A stretch of DNA of 64,000 bases, taken from assembly GCF_016722785.1 (NCBI RefSeq), contig NZ_JAEQNE010000001.1:124001-188000 (forward strand), in the 5' to 3' direction. The position numbers and the translations under genes are program-made. How positions within the stretch are numbered: position 1 is the first letter of the stretch; each line of letters opens with the position of its first letter. Under the pieces are notes generated by a model. It did no database searches. It saw only the letters and a program-made list of their open reading frames with translations, and was not told where the DNA came from. The DNA is from Ramlibacter monticola (GTDB taxonomy: Bacteria; Pseudomonadota; Gammaproteobacteria; Burkholderiales; Burkholderiaceae_C). Positions 27,548-34,968 of this stretch are shown one piece after another.

Positions 27548-27886
27548 TTACTTGCCGGAAACCTTCGCGAACCTGGCGTCCTTCTGCCGCGCGACGACGA
27601 GCTCGCGCACGCCCTGGTAGGCGAGCGGCGACAGGATGCCGCGCGTCTGCAGGTGCGCCTTCGAGAGGTAAGGACGGCCGGCAACGATCCTGTCGGCCTC
27701 CGCGTCGCCGATGCCGGGCAGCTTCTTCAGCTGCTGCCGGCTCGCACTGTTGATGTCCACCGGCACGGCTTCGGCCTGCACCGCCTTGCCCTTGTTCGCC
27801 CGCTGCGCCTCCGCGCCGGACGAGAGGCCGGCGACCATGCAGAGGGCCAGGCCCACGAACACGAACTTGGCGATGCGATTCTTCAT
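27548..27886 (-). CDS. Secreted helix-hairpin-helix protein (ComEA-like)
   Basis: The 112-residue protein has a signal peptide ending AEA at about residue 27 and a helix-hairpin-helix region: VDINSASRQQLKKLPGIGDA, then ADRIVAGRPYLSKAHLQTR. This is the ComEA pattern, in which the domain binds DNA in the periplasm during uptake. Here it sits between the CbcL-like gene and the stalk decaheme gene, on the same strand and 52 bp before the latter, so it may be co-transcribed with electron-transfer genes. No competence gene is near. Its purpose in this cluster is unknown. Confidence 0.85.
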   Translation of the reverse strand: MKNRIAKFVFVGLALCMVAGLSSGAEAQRANKGKAVQAEAVPVDINSASRQQLKKLPGIGDAEADRIVAGRPYLSKAHLQTRGILSPLAYQGVRELVVARQKDARFAKVSGK

Positions 27887-28286
27887 TGCGCGAATTCCAG
27901 GATCCAGCTTGCGTTGCCCGAAATTGTCACGACGCATGTCGCGCGCACCTATCGGAGTCCGATCAAACTTTCCCTAGGAATCTTCCGAGCCGCCAAAACG
28001 CGCGCAAGCACTCGGTGAATGCGAGCAACTCGCGACTGGAGGGCGTGAATCGTGATGTGCATCAAGCTTCCGCGCGCCGCTGCGTCGTTCGTTCGCGATT
28101 CCGCGTGCGGCACTCGCGCGCGGCGCGGCGAATTGACAACATCCCGAGCAACGCAGTCGGTCAATGCACCGCTGCTTCATTGCGCCGGGCGCCGGAATGC
28201 GGGTCCCCAAAGCGCTGCGCCGGCACGGCCTGGAGGCACGTGCCGGCGCAGCGGCGTTTAGTGGCCGCCTCGCGGCGGCCGGGGCG
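27887..28286. other. 400-bp gap inside the electron-transfer cluster
   Basis: I find no convincing gene here; the open frames present lack ribosome sites and family features. The part next to the helix-hairpin-helix gene likely holds a promoter. On the minus strand AAAGTTTGATCG (about 27960-27972) resembles AAACTTTGATCG close upstream of the monoheme cytochrome (24399-24411), 11 of 12 bases. The part next to the CbcL-like gene holds strong hairpins. Confidence 0.5.
28213..28253 (-). terminator. Strong hairpin after the CbcL-like gene
   Basis: A perfect 14-bp stem, CGCTGCGCCGGCAC at 28213-28226 and its complement at 28240-28253, lies 34 bp downstream of the CbcL-like stop. The minus-strand continuation is only CTTTGGGG, so it is an imperfect intrinsic terminator. 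A smaller GC hairpin (28262-28280) lies between it and the stop. Confidence 0.55.
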
Positions 28287-30353
28287 TCAGACCACGATGC
28301 CCGCGGGTGCGCGCCCTGCGGCGTCAGAGAAGAAGCCGATCGCGACGAGCGTGAGGATCGTCAGGCCGATGATGATCAGCGTGAACCCGAGCAGCCTCGA
28401 GAGCTTCATGCGCAGCTTCGACGGCGGTTCGACCAGGTACTTGCCGATCTCGCCGGTCTGCACCATGCGTTCGTACTCCAGCGGGTGTTCCCTCTTGAAC
28501 TCGTCGAGCGGCATGCTGCCGGTGAACATCACCACGTCGACCGGGAACTTGTCCGGACGGAAGTGGTTGTTGAAGAAGTGCACCGTGAAGAGGAACACCA
28601 CCGCCAGGAACGCTTCCTCGCTGTGGAAGATCGTCGCCACGTTGAACACCCACCCGGGCAGGAACTGGCCGACCAGGCTGGGCAGCCACATCATCAGGCC
28701 GCTCACGCCGATGATCGTCACGCCCCAGAAGGGAGCCCAGTAGTCGAACTTCTCCCAGTACGCCCAGCGGTCGATCTTCGGCTTGGGACCCATGCCGAAG
28801 AACCACTTGAACATGCCGATGCAGTCATGCAGGTCCTTGAGGTTCGGCACCATCGAATACGGGCCGAAGATCTTCCAGGTGCGCCACTGGCTGCCCAGCT
28901 TGATCACCACGTAGATCAGGTGCCAGAAGAAGATGCTGGCGAACACCACCGCCGCGGTGCGGTGGATGAGGCCGGTGACCTTCGGTCCGCCGAAGAAGTT
29001 CATGATCGCGTGCGCCCACGGCACTTCCGGATAGAACAGCGGCATGCCGGTGGTGGCGAGCACCATCACGCTGAGCGCGAACATCAGGTGCGCGATGCGC
29101 CAGATCGGCGTGAAGCGCTGGAACTGCTTGCCGCGCAGGGGCGCCGGGATCTCGTCGATACGCACGTGGGGGTGGCCGCCGCCGCGTGCGCGTCGCTCCA
29201 CCCATTCGCGGTAGAACCACAGGCCCGTGTGCAGCCAGAAAAAGGCGAAGGTGCCGATCAGCAGGGCGGTCATGCCCCAGGACGCGACCGTCACCTGCGG
29301 ATAGCGCTGGAAGTTGCCCGGCTCCGCGTGCGGCTGGAAGCTCACGAAACCCTTGCTCACGGGCGGCAGGCCCTTCTTCGGGTTGTGGCAGGTGCCGCAG
29401 GTCTCGAGGCGGTTGTCCGGATGGACCTTGGAGGCCGGGTTCTCCACGCGCACGATGTCGTGGCTGCCGTGGCAGTCCTGGCACTTCGCGGTGTACGCGT
29501 AGCCCAGCGTGTTCGCCGCGCCGTGGAAGGTTTCCTTGTAGCTCTCGTACTGCCGGGTGTGGCAGTTGCCGCACTGGCCCGTCAGGCTCACCTTGAACTG
29601 CGCAGCGGACGTGTTGGCCACCTTGTGCGCGCTATGGCAGTCCGAGCAGGTCGCCGCGTCGGCGAGCATCTTCTTGGCGTTCTCCTGCCCGTGCACCGAC
29701 TCCTTGTAGGTGTCGAGCTGGTCGGTGTGGCAGTTGCCGCAGCGTTCGGAGATGCTCAGGCGCCACTGCGTGTTCTCCGGCGAGGCCTTGTTCACCGGCA
29801 CGGCGAAGCTGTGCGTGTCGTGGCACTGCGAGCAGGTCGCGTTCGGCTTCGTCTTGTCGTCCGGGTTCGGCCGCGCGTGGAACGACTTCTTGTAGTTCTC
29901 GATGTTGGTCGCCACCGTCTTCAGCCGCGGCCGCTCGTCCTCGCGTCCGCGCTTGACGGTCTGGTCCCAGAGCTCCTGGTGGCAGGTCGCGCAGTCCACC
30001 TTGGCCAGCGGCGCGGTGGGGTCCTTCTGGTGCGCGTTCGCCTTGTCGGCGTTGTCCTTGATGTCGACGTGGCAGGTCACGCATTCCATCTGCCGGTGGA
30101 CGCCCTTCCCGAACAGCGCGGGATCCACCGCATGGAGCGCGCGCGGCTTGCCCGCCGGCGTGGGGACTTCCAGCTTGCCCTTGTTGCCGTCGTGGCAGGT
30201 CAGGCAGGTGGCGTTGTCCAACTTCTTGGCCGCCCCGGCCTCCGCCTGGGCGGCGGCATTGCCGGCGAGACCGGCCAGCCCCAGTCCGGCGAGGACGATG
30301 GCCGCGGAGGCCCACCCCCGACGCAGCCTGGCTACGAGACCCTCATAGTGCAT
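28287..30353 (-). CDS. Inner-membrane nonaheme c-type / b-type cytochrome fusion (CbcL-like)
   Basis: The 688-residue protein joins a periplasmic multiheme domain to a membrane cytochrome b. After a signal or anchor (about 12-36), nine CXXCH sites occur at 50, 91, 121, 174, 205, 236, 261, 291 and 319. Membrane segments follow at about 356-378, 422-440, 464-486, 543-562, 580-595 and 656-676, with membrane-region histidines (375, 422, 464, 478, 577, 592) that could bind two b hemes, as in FdnI/HydC-type subunits. That architecture is known from CbcL of Geobacter. The likely job is to oxidise quinol and feed the Mtr conduit, replacing CymA. ATG 30353 follows CAGGA; the frame is open ten codons further. 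Confidence 0.88.
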   Translation of the reverse strand: MHYEGLVARLRRGWASAAIVLAGLGLAGLAGNAAAQAEAGAAKKLDNATCLTCHDGNKGKLEVPTPAGKPRALHAVDPALFGKGVHRQMECVTCHVDIKDNADKANAHQKDPTAPLAKVDCATCHQELWDQTVKRGREDERPRLKTVATNIENYKKSFHARPNPDDKTKPNATCSQCHDTHSFAVPVNKASPENTQWRLSISERCGNCHTDQLDTYKESVHGQENAKKMLADAATCSDCHSAHKVANTSAAQFKVSLTGQCGNCHTRQYESYKETFHGAANTLGYAYTAKCQDCHGSHDIVRVENPASKVHPDNRLETCGTCHNPKKGLPPVSKGFVSFQPHAEPGNFQRYPQVTVASWGMTALLIGTFAFFWLHTGLWFYREWVERRARGGGHPHVRIDEIPAPLRGKQFQRFTPIWRIAHLMFALSVMVLATTGMPLFYPEVPWAHAIMNFFGGPKVTGLIHRTAAVVFASIFFWHLIYVVIKLGSQWRTWKIFGPYSMVPNLKDLHDCIGMFKWFFGMGPKPKIDRWAYWEKFDYWAPFWGVTIIGVSGLMMWLPSLVGQFLPGWVFNVATIFHSEEAFLAVVFLFTVHFFNNHFRPDKFPVDVVMFTGSMPLDEFKREHPLEYERMVQTGEIGKYLVEPPSKLRMKLSRLLGFTLIIIGLTILTLVAIGFFSDAAGRAPAGIVV

Positions 30354-30388
30354 GGTTGTTCCTGACTTCAATGAAATTTCCATCCCTC

Positions 30389-31036
30389 TTATTCGCTCAC
30401 CGTTTCGAGCAGCCTGTGCTCGATGGCGTAGCGCACCATCTCCACCTGTCCGGCGAGAGTCATCTTGTCGAGGATGTGCGATTTATGCGTGCTGACCGTC
30501 TTGATGCTCAGCGACAGTTCGTCGGCGATGTCGGTGAGCGTCGCGCCGCTGACGATGCGGCTGAAGATGCCGTATTCGCGATCGGTGAGCCGGTCGTGCG
30601 GCAGGACGCCGCCGCTCTCGACCGGATGGCTCGCGAGCAGTTCGGTGACCTCGGGGCTGAGGAACATGCGTCCGCCCGCGACGCGCCGCATCGCAACCAG
30701 CATCGTCTCGCCATCCGAGCGCAGGGACAAGTAGCCCATGGCGCCGGCGCGGATCGCCCGCAGCGCGTACAGCTCCTCGCGCTGCGCGCTGAACACCAGG
30801 ATCGGCAGCCTCGGCCGCTCGGCGCGGATCAGCTTGAGCAGCTCCAGGCCACTGCGCCCCCGCATGCAGAGGTCCAGCATCAGGAGCCCCCAGTCGCGCT
30901 GGCGCACCATGTCGAGCGTCGCGTGGCCGTCGGCGGACTCGCCGCCCACGGCGAGGTCTTCCGTGGCCGCGACCAGCGTGCGCAGCCCGGAACGGACGAC
31001 CGGATATTCGTTGGCTACCAGGACGGAGATCCCCAC
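30389..31036 (-). CDS. NarL/FixJ-type response regulator with degenerate receiver
   Basis: The 215-residue protein has a receiver domain (1-120) and a LuxR-type helix-turn-helix (LTDREYGIFSRIVSGATLTD through TVSTHKSHIL). The phospho-acceptor Asp is kept (LLMLDLCMRG), but the usual acidic pair is ANEY instead of ADDH, and the invariant lysine after GYL is replaced (GYLSLRSD against GYLTKDAD in its twin). It may therefore work without normal phosphorylation. It starts at GTG 31036, three bases after the stop of the twin, with GGAG inside the twin's end. The CbcL-like gene follows 35 bp downstream. Confidence 0.9.
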   Translation of the reverse strand: MGISVLVANEYPVVRSGLRTLVAATEDLAVGGESADGHATLDMVRQRDWGLLMLDLCMRGRSGLELLKLIRAERPRLPILVFSAQREELYALRAIRAGAMGYLSLRSDGETMLVAMRRVAGGRMFLSPEVTELLASHPVESGGVLPHDRLTDREYGIFSRIVSGATLTDIADELSLSIKTVSTHKSHILDKMTLAGQVEMVRYAIEHRLLETVSE

Positions 31037-31039
31037 GCG

Positions 31040-31687
31040 CTACTCCAGCGTCGGATCGAGCAGCTTGTGCTCGATCGCGTAGCGCACCAGGTCCACCTGC
31101 CCCTGCAGGTTGAGCTTGCCCAGGATGTGGGACTTGTGGGTGCTGACGGTCTTGATGCTCAGGGAGAGGTCGTCGGCGATCTCGGTGAGCGCGTGGCCGC
31201 GCACGATGCGGTCGAAGATGCCGTACTCGCGGTCCGTCAGCAGAGTGTGCGGCGGCGCATCGGTACGGCGCGAAAAGTCGGTTGACAGCAGCGCGGCGAC
31301 ACTCTGCGTGAAATGCACGCCGCCGGCGGCGATGCTGCGCATCGCTGCGAGGATGGTCTCCGTATCGGCATCCTTGGTGAGGTAGCCGGATGCGCCGGCA
31401 CGGATCGTCCGCAGCGCGTAGTGCTCCTCGCTCTGCGCGCTGAACACCAGGATCGGCAGGCGCGGCAATTCGGCCTTGATCAGTTTGATCAACTCGAGGC
31501 CGCTGCGCCCCGGAATCCAGAGATCCAGCACGGCCAGGCCCCAGGCGCGCGAGCGCAGCAGTTCGAGCGCCGTGTTGCCATTGCCCGTCTCCGCCCCGAC
31601 CTCCAGGTCGGGCGTCCCCTCGATCATCCGGCGCAGGCCGCATCGCACGACCGGGTGGCCGTCGGCGAGCATCACTTCAATTTTCAT
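31040..31687 (-). CDS. NarL/FixJ-type response regulator
   Basis: The 215-residue twin of the next gene has an intact receiver: acidic Asp9 in LADGHPVV, phospho-acceptor Asp in LAVLDLWIPG, serine in VFSAQ and the conserved lysine in GYLTKDAD. The C-terminal LuxR-type domain contains LTDREYGIFDRIVRGHALTE and TVSTHKSHILGKL. The two proteins are about 60 percent identical by eye, a clear tandem duplication. No histidine kinase lies nearby. As first gene of the minus-strand run it is well placed to control the electron-transfer genes; the signal is unknown. Confidence 0.92.
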   Translation of the reverse strand: MKIEVMLADGHPVVRCGLRRMIEGTPDLEVGAETGNGNTALELLRSRAWGLAVLDLWIPGRSGLELIKLIKAELPRLPILVFSAQSEEHYALRTIRAGASGYLTKDADTETILAAMRSIAAGGVHFTQSVAALLSTDFSRRTDAPPHTLLTDREYGIFDRIVRGHALTEIADDLSLSIKTVSTHKSHILGKLNLQGQVDLVRYAIEHKLLDPTLE

Positions 31688-31988
31688 TTAAGCCCCGAGC
31701 CAGGTTGTTGGGCACGATCTGGCGGATTGTTCCGCTCTTGAGCCTCACCTGGGTTTCCCCTCAGATGCCGCATGGTCTTAGGAAGCCCATCGGTTCGGAT
31801 TGACATTCGTCAACCGGAAGGTCCTATGGGCTATAGGGGTTTCCGTTCCCTTGACGCATCCGCGATGCGAATTGACGTTTCATTGCAACAGCCGGGCAGC
31901 AATGCGCCCTGCATTCCCTGCCTGCGGCGTCCTACAGCCGCGACGGGCGCCGCTGGCCGAGGATTCCAGGGATCACCAAGGAATCCGC
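31688..31988. promoter_or_regulatory. Divergent intergenic region between response regulators and ku
   Basis: This 301-bp region has no gene. It must contain promoters for the regulator operon (minus) and for ku (plus). It carries the 19-bp dyad listed separately at 31799-31817. A further half site ATTGACG lies near 31870. Confidence 0.5.
31799..31817 (-). promoter_or_regulatory. Candidate shared operator upstream of the response-regulator operon
   Basis: On the minus strand this reads CCGGTTGACGA-AT-GTCAAT, with the dyad TTGAC-N4-GTCAA. It matches the site at 24447-24465 at 16 of 19 positions and has the same orientation. It lies 112 bp from the regulator start, so autoregulation is possible. 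Confidence 0.5.
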
Positions 31989-32951
31989 ATGCCCGCACCG
32001 ACCAGTTCCCGCACCCTCTGGAAGGGCGCCATCAGCTTCGGCCTCGTGCACATCCCCGTCACGCTGCATTCGGCCACGGCGGAAAACCGCATGAAGTTCA
32101 ACCTGCTGAACAAGTCCAGCATGACCCGCGTGGGCAACCAGCAGGTGGACAAGGCCACCGGCGAGGCCATGCCGCGCGAGGAGATCGTCAAGGGCTTCGA
32201 GGTGGAGAAGGACCAGTTCGTGGTGCTCACCCCCGACGAGATCAAGGCCGCGCTGCCGAGATCCACGCAGACGATCGCGATCGAAGCCTTCGTGGAGCGC
32301 GACCGGATCCCCGCCGTGTTCTTCCAGAAGCCGTATTACGTGAGCCCCGGGGGCAAGGGCGGGCAGAAGCCCTTCGCGCTGCTGCGCGAGACGCTGGAGC
32401 GCACCGGCAAGGTCGGGATCGCGCGGGTGGTGATCTCGACCAAGCAGCATCTCGCGGCATTGATTCCTCAGGGCCGCGGCCTGGTGCTCAACCTGCTGCG
32501 CTGGGCCGACGAGGTGCGCGATGGCGCGGGGCTCGCCTGGCCGGGCGAGGAGGTCGCCGCCAGCGCCGCCGAACTGAAGATGGCGGAGCAGCTGGTCGAC
32601 GCGATGGCCGGGGATTGGCAGCCCGACCTGTTCCACGACGAGTTCCGCGAGAAGCTGATGGAGCTGGTCGAACGCAAGCAGCGCGAGGGCGGCCTGCAGG
32701 CCGTGACGCCGCTGCCGGGCGAGGACGTGCCGGCCAGCGCCGAGGTGATCGACCTGACCGAACTGCTGCGGCGTAGCCTGAAGGGCGGGACCGCGGCGCC
32801 CGCGCCGGCGCCGGCCGCGCGCAAGAAAGCCGCTGCGCGCGAAGAGGCGGCCAACGACGAGGCGGTGCCGTTGCGCAAGGCGGCCGCGCGCAAGACCGCC
32901 ACCGTCGCGCGAACGAGCGCGAAGCCGGCCAGCCGGCGCAAGAGCGTGTGA
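31989..32951 (+). CDS. ku: Ku protein, non-homologous end joining
   Basis: Bacterial Ku binds DNA double-strand ends and recruits the LigD ligase. The 320-residue protein starts MPAPTSSRTLWKGAISFGLV, the usual Ku start; WKGAISFGLVHIPVTLHSA and YYVSPGGKGGQKPFALLRETL are family hallmarks. The C-terminal 60 residues (about 262-320) are rich in lysine, arginine and alanine, a typical DNA-binding tail. The frame is open back to 31800, but the family start is clear. No ligD gene is in the window, so the partner must be elsewhere. Confidence 0.94.
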   Translation: MPAPTSSRTLWKGAISFGLVHIPVTLHSATAENRMKFNLLNKSSMTRVGNQQVDKATGEAMPREEIVKGFEVEKDQFVVLTPDEIKAALPRSTQTIAIEAFVERDRIPAVFFQKPYYVSPGGKGGQKPFALLRETLERTGKVGIARVVISTKQHLAALIPQGRGLVLNLLRWADEVRDGAGLAWPGEEVAASAAELKMAEQLVDAMAGDWQPDLFHDEFREKLMELVERKQREGGLQAVTPLPGEDVPASAEVIDLTELLRRSLKGGTAAPAPAPAARKKAAAREEAANDEAVPLRKAAARKTATVARTSAKPASRRKSV

Positions 32952-32971
32952 TCCTCCGCCAGGAGTGCGCG

Positions 32972-33640
32972 ATGAAATGCATGCGCAGGCCTGCCCTAGT
33001 GCTGGTGCTGGCGATGCTCGCCCTGGCGGGCTGCCGCGACCGGGCGACGAACCCCACGGCGGTGCTGGGCGGACCCGCGCCGGCTGCGAGCCGCGCCGCG
33101 ACGCCGGCAGAGGCCGACGCGGGCATCCCGATGCCGGCGGTGCCCCCCGGCACGCAGCCGCGGCTGGCACGGTCCGGCGTCGACACGGCCCTGGCGGTCT
33201 GGACGCAGGACGGCCACGTGGTCGCGGCGACGTACACGCCGCCGGCGGGCTGGGGGCCAGCCACCCCGCTGGAGCAGATTTACGGCGAAGCCAGCGAGCC
33301 GCAGCTCGCGAGCAATGGCCAGGGCGTCGCGATGGCCGTGTGGCGCCACACCGTGGGTTCCATCCAGAGCCTGCGTTTCAGCCGCTACGAGGCGGCGACG
33401 GGCTGGAGCCCGCCGGACGTGCTCCCCGGCGCGCTGCCACGTCCGCCTGCCGCGGGCCACGAGGATGCGGTGCAGCTGTCGATGGATGCGGCCGGCGAGG
33501 TCAGCGCGCGCTGGGCGAGCGGCTTCGATGCGCGCGAGGTCCAGACGGCGCGCTTCGTGCCCGGCCAGGGCTGGTCGCGCGCGCTCAGCGAGCCGCTGGC
33601 CGCGGGGCCGGGCGCGGCGCCGGCCTCGGGGCCGCACTAG
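32972..33640 (+). CDS. Lipoprotein of unknown function
   Basis: The 222-residue protein has a lipoprotein signal, MKCMRRPALVLVLAMLALAGC, here counted to Cys21. After a proline and alanine-rich linker comes a beta-rich region with repeats resembling VAVWTQDGHVVAATYTP, VAMAVWRHTVGSIQSLRFS and VSARWASGFDAREVQTARF, each a strand pair with a tryptophan, like a small beta-propeller or exo-alpha-sialidase-like fold. CAGGAG six bases before ATG 32972 fixes the start. Its end overlaps the opposing lysR gene by 56 bp. Function unknown. Confidence 0.7.
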   Translation: MKCMRRPALVLVLAMLALAGCRDRATNPTAVLGGPAPAASRAATPAEADAGIPMPAVPPGTQPRLARSGVDTALAVWTQDGHVVAATYTPPAGWGPATPLEQIYGEASEPQLASNGQGVAMAVWRHTVGSIQSLRFSRYEAATGWSPPDVLPGALPRPPAAGHEDAVQLSMDAAGEVSARWASGFDAREVQTARFVPGQGWSRALSEPLAAGPGAAPASGPH

Positions 33641-34592
33641 GCGGCGCGACCCCGGCCTCGCGCGCCTCGCGCACCAGCCACTCGGCGAAAGCCTGCGCGC
33701 TCGGGTGCTGCGCCGCATGCGGCGCGAGGGTCACGAAGTAGGCACGGCGCGAGGCGGCGGGGCTGCGGAAGGGGGCGACGAGCTTCTTCTCGCGCACGAG
33801 GTCCGCCAGCAGCGGCAGCCGCCCGATCACGACGCCCTGCCCCGCCACTGCAGCGGCCACGGCCTCGCCGTAGCGCGTGAACCGCAGGGTGTGCGCCATG
33901 TGCACCGCCGACAGTCCCATCAGCTCCAGCCAGGGCTCCCATTCGGCCGTGAGCGGCGCGTCGTGCATCTCCACGGTGAGCAGCGTGTGCTGCTCCAGGT
34001 CGGCGGGCGCCTTCAGGGGCCGGCCCGGGTCGCGCAGCAGGCCGGGGGCGCACATCGGCTGCACCTCCTCCTCGAACAGCAGCGGGCCTCGGCCCTGCGC
34101 GCCCGGCACGAAGCGGACCGCGACATCGACGTTGCCGCGCTCGAGGTCGACCAGCTCCAGGGTCGCGGAGATGCGCACGTCCACGTCGCGATGGGCCGCG
34201 GTGAAGCGCGCCAGCCGCGGGATCAGCCAGAAGGACGCGAAGCCCGGCGTGCAGGTCACGGTGAGCTGCTGGCGGCCCGCCGTGCTGCGCACCCGCGCGG
34301 CCGCATCGCGCAGGCGCTCGAGGCTGTCCTCCACCGCGCGCTGCAGGATGCGGCCCGCCTCGGTGAGGGCGAGCGCGCGATGGCCGCGCTCGAACAGCGC
34401 GGCGCCCACGCTGTCCTCCAGCTGCTGCACCTGCCGGCTCACCGCCGACTGCGACAGCGCGAGTTCCTCGCCCGCGCGGGTGAAGCTGAGATGCCGCGCC
34501 GCCGCCTCGAAGGTGTGCAGCAGGTCCAGCCGCAACTGCCGCGAGCGCGGGAGCGGGTCCCGCTTCGCATTCCCTGGCTGCATGCGATCCAT
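33585..34592 (-). CDS. LysR-family transcriptional regulator
   Basis: The 335-residue protein has an N-terminal LysR helix-turn-helix (FEAAARHLSFTRAGEELALSQSAVSRQVQQLE, quoted in pieces: FEAAARHLSFTRAG and SQSAVSRQVQQLE) and a PBP2-type effector domain, similar to the GcvA group. The C terminus ends in a PRPA repeat that overlaps the lipoprotein gene tail-to-tail. The ATG at 34592 has GGTGGA five bases upstream; the frame is open much further. It is divergent from a DUF2917 gene with 73 bp between starts, which is its most likely target. Confidence 0.9.
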   Translation of the reverse strand: MDRMQPGNAKRDPLPRSRQLRLDLLHTFEAAARHLSFTRAGEELALSQSAVSRQVQQLEDSVGAALFERGHRALALTEAGRILQRAVEDSLERLRDAAARVRSTAGRQQLTVTCTPGFASFWLIPRLARFTAAHRDVDVRISATLELVDLERGNVDVAVRFVPGAQGRGPLLFEEEVQPMCAPGLLRDPGRPLKAPADLEQHTLLTVEMHDAPLTAEWEPWLELMGLSAVHMAHTLRFTRYGEAVAAAVAGQGVVIGRLPLLADLVREKKLVAPFRSPAASRRAYFVTLAPHAAQHPSAQAFAEWLVREAREAGVAPPSAAPRPAPRPAPRPAAR

Positions 34593-34665
34593 GCAAATCC
34601 ACCGTTTTTGGAGAGGTGAGGCGGCCAGTATATTGATTCGCATGTCGCATGCGAAGGAGCCCGCG

Positions 34666-34965
34666 ATGGAAACCGTCCCCACCGTCACGCTGCCCGCGCG
34701 GCAGCTGTTCGAGATCACCGATGCCGCCGGCGTGCGCATCCTGTGCACGGCCGGCTGCCTGTGGCTCACGCTCGACCACGACCCGCGCGACGTGATCCTG
34801 CAGCCGGGCGACAGCTTCGAGGGCGAAGCGCCGCGGCGCGCCCTGCTCTACGCTTTCGAGCCCTCCACCTTCGCGCTGTCCGCCAGCGCCTGCGCGGGCC
34901 GCAGCTCCGCGGAAGGCTCGCGGAGCCTGCGCTCGCCGCGCGTCTGGGCGGTCAGCCCGGGTTGA
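34666..34965 (+). CDS. DUF2917 family protein
   Basis: The 99-residue protein begins METVPTVTLPARQLFEITDA. CTAGCLWLTLDHDPRDVIL and LQPGDSFEGE fit DUF2917, a small cupin-like beta domain common in Burkholderiales and usually beside a LysR regulator, as here. AAGGAG six bases before ATG 34666 fixes the start; an upstream in-frame ATG (34642) is less likely. It has no signal peptide. It ends three bases before the stop of the opposing Wzi-like gene. Function is unknown. Confidence 0.85.
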   Translation: METVPTVTLPARQLFEITDAAGVRILCTAGCLWLTLDHDPRDVILQPGDSFEGEAPRRALLYAFEPSTFALSASACAGRSSAEGSRSLRSPRVWAVSPG

Positions 34966-34968
34966 GGT

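Noticed and set aside
27949..28164. 71-codon open frame in the gap of the electron-transfer cluster
   Set aside because: Basic, without ribosome site, signal peptide or family features. Not strong enough to call a gene.
28164..30365. 733-codon plus-strand open frame antisense to the CbcL-like gene
   Set aside because: The CbcL-like protein on the minus strand has nine heme motifs and membrane helices, so this is a shadow.
18286..31036. Possible NapC/CymA-type quinol dehydrogenase gene
   Set aside because: I looked for a tetraheme protein with an N-terminal anchor and found none. The only inner-membrane multiheme protein is the nonaheme fusion.
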